Positions 7,138 through 16,046 of a stretch of 64,000 bases of DNA are shown here, in pieces (position 1 is the first letter of the stretch; each line of letters begins with the position of its first letter). The DNA is from JBAXQQ01 sp037131695 (lineage in GTDB: Bacteria > Armatimonadota > Hebobacteria > CAIYQO01). The stretch is taken from assembly GCA_964638715.1 (NCBI GenBank), contig CAZWZF010000001.1:166129-230128 (forward strand), read 5' to 3'. A program made the position numbers and the translations under genes. The notes beneath the pieces are model-generated. The model was given only the letters and a program-made list of their open reading frames with translations. It did not search any database and was not told the DNA's origin.

Positions 7138-8552
7138 TCATTTCTTCAATATAACATAAAACCTTTTGCCATCACTTTCCCTTTTACATGTAGCACCTAC
7201 ACTTTTTCCATCTGGTGATAAACCGAAATAACCATCAAAATAATATTCTATACTCTAATAATTATAATTACCATAACCGCCATCTGCCATATTAATTGGA
7301 AATACAGCTTCCTTATCGCCATTATTATTATATAGAGCTAACTCAGCACTGATTATCTCAAAGGGATAATCAATTTTTACCTTTCTTGATAAATATTCAT
7401 GTATTAATTTCAAATTATTCGAAACCATACTATTTCTTAACAGTATATACTTTCCGTTTAGAGTTCCACATAATAGATTATCTATCTGTTGTTTTGAAAA
7501 TATTTCCCATTGTTGACCTGTTGGTACATATATAAAAGTGTAATGCAAGATAGTGTTAGGTGGTGTTTTAACTCCTTGATTAATTGGTACAAATAAAGTA
7601 ATTTGTTATTAGTACCATTTACAATCCAGCCATCAAGATATTTCCCTGGATTATAAACAAATTCACCTGAAAAACGACGTAAAACACCATTTTTATCAAA
7701 TTCCAGTCCTGAATTATAACCATATACTATCGCATTTTTATGAATGATTGTTTGCTTTACTATTATTCTTGCTCCTTGAACTGTTAATAATAGATATTTT
7801 AAAATCCTTTGCGTACTCCTACCCTGTCGAACTGCCATCATATTGTATTCTGTAGAAAAATTCCATAGATATTCTGGACGATCACCTTGCATGCGTGGTA
7901 TTGCTAATTGGCCAGCAGCAATGTGCGTTCCATCTATTGCCCAAATTACACATGTAGGGTTTCGCCACTTATATAACCAAATTCTCCCTGAGTTTTCAAC
8001 AGTTATATTATTTAAATCTATTGTATCGAATTGATTATCCTTTCTTAATAATAATTTACCCAATTCATGTCCATCACGCAAACTCATCAATGTTATTTGT
8101 GCGTTTTTAAAAATACAAATAGCTGCAATATGACCATCTGGAGAAAAAGCCAGATTAATATTATAAGAATTTCCAGGCAATCGTTTAGACCAGCATTCTT
8201 TTCCATCCCATCCATATAAAGTAAGAAAAGAATATTCACATAAAGGTGTTGGTTGAGATAAATTATAAAATCCGAGTGGTGTGTACCAACCTATATCATT
8301 AATTTCGCGAGGAATAACTGCCACAACCCGCATCTGCGCCGGCATACGTCCCCAGAAATATCCAGCAACCAGCAGTACAATCCCCGTAATACACCACAAT
8401 AAACGTTTTTGTAGCAACGTTATTTTTTTCATTTTCTTTGTAGGCTGTATATTGGCATCATCAACTTGACACGCAGAATCTTCAGCATCGTCTTTTGCTG
8501 AGCGATGGCAGATTTTATTTATTAGCTGGGTTATTTTGTTGGTGTTACTCAT
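7138..8552 (-). pseudogene. Decayed membrane-anchored beta-propeller-like protein (frameshift plus internal TAG)
   Basis: The first part (8552 down to about 7600) encodes a 48-residue cytoplasmic N-terminus, one membrane segment (LLWCITGIVLLVAGYFWG), then repeats of WD/PD40 style such as LAFSPDGHIAAICIF. At 7602-7604 the frame breaks. Restoring one A to the AAA run joins it to the next frame, giving a sensible continuation ...NNKITLFVPINQG...TFIYVPTGQQW. That frame runs to a TAG at 7255-7257, after which the same frame stays open for 38 more codons including YFGLSPDGKSVGA, ending in TGA at 7138-7140. Two independent lesions, and a low-complexity repeat where the ribosome-binding site should be, argue for a dying gene. 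A sequencing error at the homopolymer could explain only the first. Confidence 0.75.
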
Positions 8553-8632
8553 TTTTTAGTTTTTAGTTTACAGTGTTCAGTTTACAGATTTTCAAGTTTC
8601 TGCCATTTGCAATTTGCAATTTCCTATTCCCC
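8553..8632. repeat. Low-complexity intergenic repeat (TTTAGTTTACAGTGTTCAG / GCAATTT units)
   Basis: A run of degenerate repeats: TTTTTAGTTTTTAG, then TTTACAGTGTTCAGTTTACAG, then a doubled TTTGCAATTTGCAATTT. It separates the end of the VanW gene from the start of the propeller pseudogene and supplies no Shine-Dalgarno for the latter. It looks like degenerate intergenic repeat DNA of the kind dispersed in some large bacterial genomes. Confidence 0.5.
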
Positions 8633-9385
8633 CACTGTGATTACTTTGTTCATTGCTGGGTACGAATCCTGGCTTATCAGTTGTCGCTGACCGGCGGATT
8701 TTCCTTTTATGAATATGCGGGAGATGGTTACTTTTACTCCGGCGCGACCGCGGGTTTTAACGCGGTAATTGCCGGGTTTCAGGTTGTTATCGTGGCGGAT
8801 TAAATCGACAGGTGCGGTTGACGACAGCGATTCGCAGGTTATTTCTGCCATCGGGCCTTTTTCCTTGCCGACTATCTTTACCCCTATCATCCCTTCGCTG
8901 TCTATTTTTTCAATTGTTACCGGATATTGGTACGGGTTGCGGATTACCAGGTCTACCTGCTGCTGTGCCACTGCCGCATCCCTGCCCGCAGGGATATATT
9001 TTGGTGCCCAATTATGGCGAGTGCGTTTAACTATATCCATGCCGGCAATCAGAGCGGCGTTGTACAAAGTAGATGATGTCTGACAGACCCCGCCGCCGAT
9101 ATCGGTTACTAACTCCCCTTCATAAGAAACCGGTGCCAGTACATAACCGCGATCAACTGACCACGAACCAACGCGATTATTGAATGAAAATGTTGCACCC
9201 GGGGCAATTACCGCGCCATCAATAGATGACAACGACAACAGCGCGTTAATTCGCTGCCCGCGGGTACGCCCGGAAAGCGTCGTGATGTAACTGCCCATCA
9301 CCCCCTGCTGTTTGGGGATGACGGCAGCAGCTATCAATGCGCCGATTATCAATATTATTATCAATAACGGGATATACCTTTTCAT
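8624..9385 (-). CDS. VanW family protein
   Basis: A 253-residue protein with an N-terminal membrane segment (residues 4-23, IPLLIIILIIGALIAAAVI) and a VanW domain. Visible signatures are PGATFSFNNRVG, the GGGVCQTSSTLYNAAL block near residues 97-112 with its conserved cysteine, and HNWAPKYIPAGRDAAV. VanW domains occur in cell-envelope proteins, including some glycopeptide-resistance clusters, and their chemistry is not settled. Its ATG overlaps the stop of the alpha-2-macroglobulin gene (ATGA), so it is the third, translationally coupled gene of that operon. The C-terminal ~70 residues are strand-rich and resemble a small Ig or G5-like add-on. Confidence 0.88.
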   Translation of the reverse strand: MKRYIPLLIIILIIGALIAAAVIPKQQGVMGSYITTLSGRTRGQRINALLSLSSIDGAVIAPGATFSFNNRVGSWSVDRGYVLAPVSYEGELVTDIGGGVCQTSSTLYNAALIAGMDIVKRTRHNWAPKYIPAGRDAAVAQQQVDLVIRNPYQYPVTIEKIDSEGMIGVKIVGKEKGPMAEITCESLSSTAPVDLIRHDNNLKPGNYRVKTRGRAGVKVTISRIFIKGKSAGQRQLISQDSYPAMNKVITVGE

Positions 9386-12300
9386 CGTACCGTTACCTTT
9401 TGTACAGCGGAACGTGCAGACTGATTGGTGTTATACATATCATATACAGTCGCCGGCAAAGCATTGAACTCGCCGGGGGTACGCACCTGGCATTTATAAG
9501 TAATAATATGTTCACCATTTGCAAGTTTCCCGTTGACCATAAATGGCTCAATAGACCGCAAGGCGAATGACATTTTATTATCGCGCACTATCTCATCCGA
9601 CCACCAGTCCGACCATTCGTAAAAATACAAGGTTCCGCGATTAAATGGTTCAAAACCGGCTGGCAGCGGGTCTTCCACCATGCAGTAATCCAGTGCTTTA
9701 GTAGTATTTATAGTCAATTTCACCAATACAACATCGCCATTATTGAATTCTGTCACCGGACTGCTCTCTTCATTATAAATACCATGCCGCGGTATCACAT
9801 GGTATTCGCGCTTGATAGAAAGTTTCGCGTCACCGATGCTTGCCGGCATCTTCATTTCTTCGCGATTATATTGCTCCAGATTAGCGGAATAATATATCAA
9901 ACCGTCCGTGGCTATTTTCACCACAAAGTCAGCTTCGCCTAACTCATCCAGCGGAATATCGATTACTTTCTCCGGCAACATGAAATCCATTGGTTTCAAA
10001 GGCACATTTACGGAATATTTTCCGCAAGTCACCTGCACATTTCTGGCCATCGTGCCATTGGATTTCACGTCGGTATATTTGCATAATCCTCTTATAACCG
10101 CCACAGTATCGCGGGTAGAGTACCAATAATTGTCGCGACGCTGCTTCATCAGCCATGTTACCAGCTTATCCCAACGGGAATCATCCGGCGACACCTTTAC
10201 ACCGAGTTCAAGCAGTTTACCGCAAATTTCAGTATCTGATCTCCAATGATAATAATATTCATCATAATAAAAATCTCTCTTATCCATCCGCGCAAAGACT
10301 TCATCAGTAATATTTTGTATGTGCTCTCTTGCTGCATCAATATCGCCAATTTGAATCAGCAATTCAGCCAACGAAAGCGACTGGTAAATATCCATATCCG
10401 CAAACTTTATCCCTAAATCATTAAACTTTGTAACTAACTGCCTGCCAAGTTCAGCTCCGCCAGATTTTGACAATACCGTCGCGGCATAAATCATTTTGGC
10501 ATAATCATATTCATAACCATCTTTATAATCTCTGTATTCTTTACCGTCTTTTTTGACTATTTCACATTTCGCCAATTTATTCATTCTGTCGATAAATCCA
10601 TTTTTAAGCGCGTTTCTACCTGTCTGGTAAATTTCTTCATTAATCTCAAAACCGGCTTCGCGTGCTTGCGCCAGGCCATCCAACACGTAAGCTGTCATCC
10701 ATAGGTCAATCTGATCATATCGGTACCAGCTCCAGCCGCCGCCTTCATTTTGCATTGAATATATTTTCAGCAAGCCGGATTTCACCATTTTCGGCAACTC
10801 TTTTTTAAGCTGTTGATAACCCATTTTAGCGGCGGTATCATTTTTCGAGGTGGTATTATCAACGAATGGTTCATTTACCGGGTATTTTTGCAGCATTTTC
10901 CACACTACAATATCCGGGATAAATGACGACATTGTTTGTTCGGTACAGCCATAAGGATAGTTGGCAAGATAATCCAACGAACCATACATGGTTGATATCA
11001 ATGACGGCGCTATTTTTATTGTCATTTTGGTGCTGCCCGGCACAAAACCTTTTTCCAGTTTAAAATGCAGCCTGTCTTCGGTCTTTGTCACGCCGGATTT
11101 GTAATCAGTCTTTTTCACCCCGGCAGGATATGCGGGAATAGTAAGGCGCATCGCGTCCGAGAAATCCCCCGCCCTTCCCCATACGCGAACTTTTATTTGA
11201 CCATCATAAACACGATTGGCAGGTACTGATATTCGCCATTCCACCCGGGTAGAATCATTAGAGCCAACATGAACTTTCCTGACTTTATCATTGTCAGTAA
11301 TTGTAATACCGTCAGCCTCATCGAGTCCGACTTCTGCCTGCAAAGGTTTATCAGTCATATTATGTGCTATTGCGGCAATAACAATAGAATCATCCTCTAC
11401 CATAAATCGCGGTGTTTCCAACCGTACCAGGAACGGTTTATTCACGGTTATATTCATGGTGGATTCGCCAACCCGGTTATCAACTGTTATTGCCCGACAG
11501 GTAGCGCGCCATTTAGTTAAATTATCGGGCAAAGTAACGGTAACATTTGCCTCGCCATTTTCATCAGTTACTATGTCTGGGAACCACTGCGCGGTATCGC
11601 GAAAATCTTCGCGGGTTACAATGGTAGAACCGCCTTTATCATCGCCGGACAAGTATAAATTAGGAGATGAAAAACTTGTCGAAACATTCGGATAAACACG
11701 CGGGTAAAAGAAACTAATAATATCTTCAGTATCATCTTCCGCTATTTTATACAGTGCTTCATCTACCAATCCAAATGAAGTTTCTGCCGATACCGGTTTT
11801 CCATCCGGTGAAGTTGTTTTTATATGAAAAGTCGCAATACCCCGAGGAAGATAGGTATCCTTATCAGATGTTATTTTCACCACCATTGCTTTCTTTTCAC
11901 GTGACATCGAAATCGCATCTTCAGCCTGAACCAGGTCTTTTCCGTTAACAATTGAGATGTTAACATTCACTGCCGGCATATATTCTTCTGACAAATCCAC
12001 ATCAAGTATGGTGGTTTTACTCTCCAACTTTATCAGTTTATGCTGAAATATCTTGTCGCCTTCTATTGTCATTAAGGCATAACAGGGTGCTAATTTTGTA
12101 TTCACCACAACGCGGGCATTCTCATGTGATTTATATAAATATTTATCTGCCGTTACATCTAATTCATCATAAGGATAATCGTAGGTATTCTGCCCCTTCT
12201 CAACAACCCAGATATAACTGTTAGAGTTTATCCTGTTCCCTATAGTATCTTTCAGCATGCTTCGCAAGGTGAAATAACCGCTTTGCCCGGGAACAACATC

Positions 12301-14331
12301 AAACTCCGCAATTCCTGCACTATTAGTTGTCCAGGTATATTCTTTATCAATGACGATTATCGCTTTATTATCAACCCACCTGGTTTTTTCCATGACAGTC
12401 TTGCCCGACTTCCCGGCAATGGGAACTTTATTGTAATCAGTCAATTTTAATTCAACATGATTCTTATCACCTATATTCATCTCGTATTTATCTACTTTTG
12501 TTCTCAGCTTCCATTCGCCGCGAGTTACGATTGACGAAGCATCCCCGCTTTCAGATTTTTCACTTTTATCCGTAACATCAGCATAGATATGGTATGACCA
12601 ATCATTATCACCGGTATCCCAATCTTCATTCTTGATTTTTACGTTCTTATCAGGTGAAGTGGGTATGAATACTTTAAGAATTCCGTTGTCATCAGTATAC
12701 CCGTCACCTTCTATCATAAAGTCACCAGATTCCCCACTGTCATTCCAATTATCACAGCAATCGCTGTCCCAATCACCATATTCATCTTCTCTGTCTGACC
12801 AGGTATAATCGCGGGATATGTAATAATGCACCTTCGCATTTACCACTGGCGCCCCAAAGAAATAATTTGCCGATATCTCCGCATGAATTTCGTCACCCAT
12901 GGTGTAGCGTTCTTTGTCATTCTTCACCTTTATTTCAAATTCAGGTTTTTTGTATTCCGCAATATTGAAATAATGCTCATAATCATTGCCGTCAATCATC
13001 AGGGTAATGCGATAATATCCGGGAATTGCGGCTTTATCCAGAGGGAATAGTCCATTTATAGTGCCGAATTTATTAGTGACAGCACTGCCGACATAAACCG
13101 AGTTGTTTTTGCTGTCCTGTACTTTTATATTTACCGACTTGCCGACAAAAGGCATTAAATCTTTTCCCTTTAAATTACGGATAATTGATTTAAAATTGAC
13201 AGTATCGCCAGGACGGTAAATTGGACGGTCAGTATAAATGTAAACACGCTGGCGTTCTCTATCCTCGTTATACATATATGTGCTGGAAACAGCCATTGAA
13301 TCTTTATACCTGCCTACTACCATAACATTATGTTCAGCATCTTTATCCTGATACGACATCATACATAAACCATCTTCACCCGTGGTTCCAGTACGAATAA
13401 TTTTATCTTTACTTTTTAATTGCAGTGAAACATCTTGTGCTGGTTTGCCGGTTATTGCGTCTACTGCGTATATCAGGGATTCCGTCGGCGATGTTTTCAT
13501 CACCATTTCAAGGTCAGTAACAGCGATAACCCCGACATCGTATATATTGCCTTTCTCTTTATCGCTTAACATGAGAATATATATACCTGGGATTATGCTG
13601 TCTAATTTGATTTCTTTTGCTGCCACTCCCTCGAAATTCTTATCGCTATTTAATATGGCAATATCTTCTCCATAAACTTTCCTCAATCCGGCTACTTTAT
13701 TATAATCAATATTGTTGTTACCATTATTCATTTCATATCTATATGGAAGATGCAATACTTCATTTAATGATCCCTGCCATGCCTTAACTGCCAAATCATC
13801 TTTCACCCGGTACATTTTCAGATTCAAATCGTCTTTATTTGTAAATGATCGAAATTTAACCTTGATTTTCTCAGCAGTATTAAATGTTGTTTGATGCAGA
13901 AACATGTGAATAAAAGGACTATTGGGAGTCAGAATTATATCTTTATCAATTGTTTTCCCTTCTTCAACAGTGATAGTGAAATTTTCACTATGCGCCTCGG
14001 TAGAGATATTGCATTGATAATTTCCTACCGGAAGACGGGTAAATGAAAACGAACCGTCTTTTTCTGTAGTTGTCTTAAAATATCTCTGTTGTTCTTTTTT
14101 ATAATCATACGATTGTATGCCCCATCTGGTCACATTTTTTTCTTCGTTGCTATCCTTCATACGGTATATATGAAATTCCAGATCCTTAACGTTCTGATTA
14201 TCTTCCGCCAATCTTATGTATCCTTTAAACGAACCAACCGGCGTCTCTGCGGACATTAGATTTGACATTGCTGCCAATGCAATAACAGCAAAAATTACTG
14301 TAAGGATAATTGTCCAATTTAACCTACGCAT
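9382..14331 (-). CDS. Bacterial alpha-2-macroglobulin family protein with thioester
   Basis: A very large (1649-residue) secreted or membrane-anchored protease-trap-like protein. The N-terminus MRRLNWTIILTVIFAVIALA is a signal peptide or anchor without a lipobox. It is followed by strand-rich macroglobulin domains (for example YIYTDRPIYRPGDTVNFKS, a classic MG motif). The thioester motif PYGCTEQ sits near residue 1127 and begins the alpha/alpha-toroid (helical repeats such as GGGWSWYRYD), followed by C-terminal MG/receptor-type domains. Bacterial alpha-2-macroglobulins entrap attacking proteases in the periplasm or at the surface. An Asp/Gly-rich insertion (DEYGDWDSDCCDNWNDSG) lies about one third along. 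The internal ATG at 14331 was chosen because AGGAG precedes it; it overlaps the upstream membrane protein's stop by eight bases. Confidence 0.93.
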   Translation of the reverse strand: MRRLNWTIILTVIFAVIALAAMSNLMSAETPVGSFKGYIRLAEDNQNVKDLEFHIYRMKDSNEEKNVTRWGIQSYDYKKEQQRYFKTTTEKDGSFSFTRLPVGNYQCNISTEAHSENFTITVEEGKTIDKDIILTPNSPFIHMFLHQTTFNTAEKIKVKFRSFTNKDDLNLKMYRVKDDLAVKAWQGSLNEVLHLPYRYEMNNGNNNIDYNKVAGLRKVYGEDIAILNSDKNFEGVAAKEIKLDSIIPGIYILMLSDKEKGNIYDVGVIAVTDLEMVMKTSPTESLIYAVDAITGKPAQDVSLQLKSKDKIIRTGTTGEDGLCMMSYQDKDAEHNVMVVGRYKDSMAVSSTYMYNEDRERQRVYIYTDRPIYRPGDTVNFKSIIRNLKGKDLMPFVGKSVNIKVQDSKNNSVYVGSAVTNKFGTINGLFPLDKAAIPGYYRITLMIDGNDYEHYFNIAEYKKPEFEIKVKNDKERYTMGDEIHAEISANYFFGAPVVNAKVHYYISRDYTWSDREDEYGDWDSDCCDNWNDSGESGDFMIEGDGYTDDNGILKVFIPTSPDKNVKIKNEDWDTGDNDWSYHIYADVTDKSEKSESGDASSIVTRGEWKLRTKVDKYEMNIGDKNHVELKLTDYNKVPIAGKSGKTVMEKTRWVDNKAIIVIDKEYTWTTNSAGIAEFDVVPGQSGYFTLRSMLKDTIGNRINSNSYIWVVEKGQNTYDYPYDELDVTADKYLYKSHENARVVVNTKLAPCYALMTIEGDKIFQHKLIKLESKTTILDVDLSEEYMPAVNVNISIVNGKDLVQAEDAISMSREKKAMVVKITSDKDTYLPRGIATFHIKTTSPDGKPVSAETSFGLVDEALYKIAEDDTEDIISFFYPRVYPNVSTSFSSPNLYLSGDDKGGSTIVTREDFRDTAQWFPDIVTDENGEANVTVTLPDNLTKWRATCRAITVDNRVGESTMNITVNKPFLVRLETPRFMVEDDSIVIAAIAHNMTDKPLQAEVGLDEADGITITDNDKVRKVHVGSNDSTRVEWRISVPANRVYDGQIKVRVWGRAGDFSDAMRLTIPAYPAGVKKTDYKSGVTKTEDRLHFKLEKGFVPGSTKMTIKIAPSLISTMYGSLDYLANYPYGCTEQTMSSFIPDIVVWKMLQKYPVNEPFVDNTTSKNDTAAKMGYQQLKKELPKMVKSGLLKIYSMQNEGGGWSWYRYDQIDLWMTAYVLDGLAQAREAGFEINEEIYQTGRNALKNGFIDRMNKLAKCEIVKKDGKEYRDYKDGYEYDYAKMIYAATVLSKSGGAELGRQLVTKFNDLGIKFADMDIYQSLSLAELLIQIGDIDAAREHIQNITDEVFARMDKRDFYYDEYYYHWRSDTEICGKLLELGVKVSPDDSRWDKLVTWLMKQRRDNYWYSTRDTVAVIRGLCKYTDVKSNGTMARNVQVTCGKYSVNVPLKPMDFMLPEKVIDIPLDELGEADFVVKIATDGLIYYSANLEQYNREEMKMPASIGDAKLSIKREYHVIPRHGIYNEESSPVTEFNNGDVVLVKLTINTTKALDYCMVEDPLPAGFEPFNRGTLYFYEWSDWWSDEIVRDNKMSFALRSIEPFMVNGKLANGEHIITYKCQVRTPGEFNALPATVYDMYNTNQSARSAVQKVTVR

Positions 14332-15880
14332 TGCTTTGCTCCTTTTTTCGCATTGCCTCTGCGATAAAAGTAATGATGACAGGAACAAATAATATCATTG
14401 CGCCGATATGCGCAATAGAACGAGTAATAATTAAATGTTGATTTATAAAAACAGGAATTATTTGAACAGACGACAACACGATTAAAATGATTAATGGTAT
14501 TGGTGAGAAGTTCATAAATTTGTCACGTGCTTCACCGGTATTCATCTGCATCAGGAAGAGCCAACCGATTGCCGCCAACAGCATACCGGTAAGACATGCC
14601 CATAATCCGCCTAAACTCCATAAACTATAAGTGATAGGTGGCAGAATAATCACGATTAGTGATAATATCGCCACCCACACCCATACCTTCCATGGCTTTA
14701 TATTTACATCCACAATCAATCCATTGATTATTTTACAGCATACCCAAACAACTCCTGTACCAATAATTATTGCTATTTGATTATATTGATTCTGAAAATC
14801 AAGCAGCATTTTGCCATGCGCCTGGTAATATAAATATCTTTCCAATCCCATGAATAACAGTAAACTAACTAAAGAAAAAGATATCTCTGACAAAAATCTA
14901 TTATTTCTATTTGCCAATGCCGGCAAAGCAATTACAGACAATGCTGTTGCCGCGGCAATCATTTGTCCCAGACCACCCATATATCGTAATGAGATTGTTG
15001 AAATTGTAATAATAAAAAATCCAGAAATAATTAATAACGACAACGGGATATTTTCAGCATCTTTATATATATACAGCATTAATCCTATTAAAATAAAAGC
15101 AATACCACCGATTGTTGCGGGTAGGAAATTAACTTCGGGTAGTTGATATTTGCTGATAACAAATAAAGCTAAAGAGATTAATACAACTGAAGTGATGCTT
15201 ACTAAGATAAAGGTGCCTAATTTAAAGTTTTCCTGAGATTTTCTGACTAATAAAGAAAACACCAGGATAGCCACCGATAATATTATTTGCGGCAGCAACC
15301 AATATGGCGCATGAAGCAAAGTAGTGTTGCCTGTAAATGGATACAATATTGCAAGTCGTGAACCGATGGCAGCAATTGATATTGCCATTATAAATAAGGT
15401 GAGCCAATTAACACCGGCGATATTTTCAGTATTATCTTTCCCTATCATCCTAAATGACATCATGCCAATTATTGAAATTAATACCGCCGCAATAGCTATG
15501 CCAATCAGCATATCTGTCGGGTCTCCCCTGAATATGTAAATTACCGGCGCAGTACCCAGAATAGCAATGGATATCATTGCCACAGTTCTGCGAATCCATC
15601 CGGTTCCGGTAATGTTGCCAGCAGCCTCAAATATCGCAACTATTCCCAAGATACCACCGATTAAGAAACCCCACCCAATATGCATTCCCTGCGAAAATGG
15701 TGGAGTATACGGAATGGTGCATAAAACAATGATTATTGTTAATGCAAAACTGCAAATGAGCGTCTTGCCAAGATGCAATATTTTCATATTGGCAATGCGA
15801 TTAGATGCGGGGGTAGCAAGTGACACGATTAACCCGCAAAGGGCAAGTAGAGTGACAATGAGTGACAAAGTGATAAACAT
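14324..15880 (-). CDS. Polytopic membrane protein of unknown function
   Basis: A 518-residue protein made almost entirely of hydrophobic segments, roughly fourteen by eye, with short polar loops and a few charged patches (FRGDPTD, RKSQENFK, MRKKEQSNA at the end). I do not recognise a family. Some stretches (GMHIGWGFLIGGILGIVAIFE) resemble transporter or polyisoprenoid-enzyme helices, but no signature is clear. The start at 15880 (MFITLSLIVTLLALCG) is supported by GGAAGGAA a few bases upstream; the open frame extends 15 codons further. It is first in a minus-strand operon with alpha-2-macroglobulin and VanW, and is separated from the divergent rhamnosidase by about 165 bases that must hold both promoters. 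Confidence 0.75.
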   Translation of the reverse strand: MFITLSLIVTLLALCGLIVSLATPASNRIANMKILHLGKTLICSFALTIIIVLCTIPYTPPFSQGMHIGWGFLIGGILGIVAIFEAAGNITGTGWIRRTVAMISIAILGTAPVIYIFRGDPTDMLIGIAIAAVLISIIGMMSFRMIGKDNTENIAGVNWLTLFIMAISIAAIGSRLAILYPFTGNTTLLHAPYWLLPQIILSVAILVFSLLVRKSQENFKLGTFILVSITSVVLISLALFVISKYQLPEVNFLPATIGGIAFILIGLMLYIYKDAENIPLSLLIISGFFIITISTISLRYMGGLGQMIAAATALSVIALPALANRNNRFLSEISFSLVSLLLFMGLERYLYYQAHGKMLLDFQNQYNQIAIIIGTGVVWVCCKIINGLIVDVNIKPWKVWVWVAILSLIVIILPPITYSLWSLGGLWACLTGMLLAAIGWLFLMQMNTGEARDKFMNFSPIPLIILIVLSSVQIIPVFINQHLIITRSIAHIGAMILFVPVIITFIAEAMRKKEQSNA

Positions 15881-16046
15881 ACCATTTCCTTCCTGCTTGG
15901 GATGAGTGATATTATTATTATACATTCATATTATGTAGTTGTTACAGGAATGTGAAAAAAATGTTAAATTTTTAAAATACACTAAAGGTATAGTTTATTT
16001 GTCGTTGAAAAAGTATGAGTCAAAAGAAATGAAAGGATTAAAAAAT

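Noticed and set aside
7255..7257. Amber codon read as pyrrolysine or by suppression
   Set aside because: No pyl genes and no other internal TAG in the window; the gene is already broken upstream.
7590..7610. Programmed frameshift in the propeller gene
   Set aside because: No slippery heptamer or downstream structure is visible, and a second lesion (TAG at 7255-7257) fits decay better.
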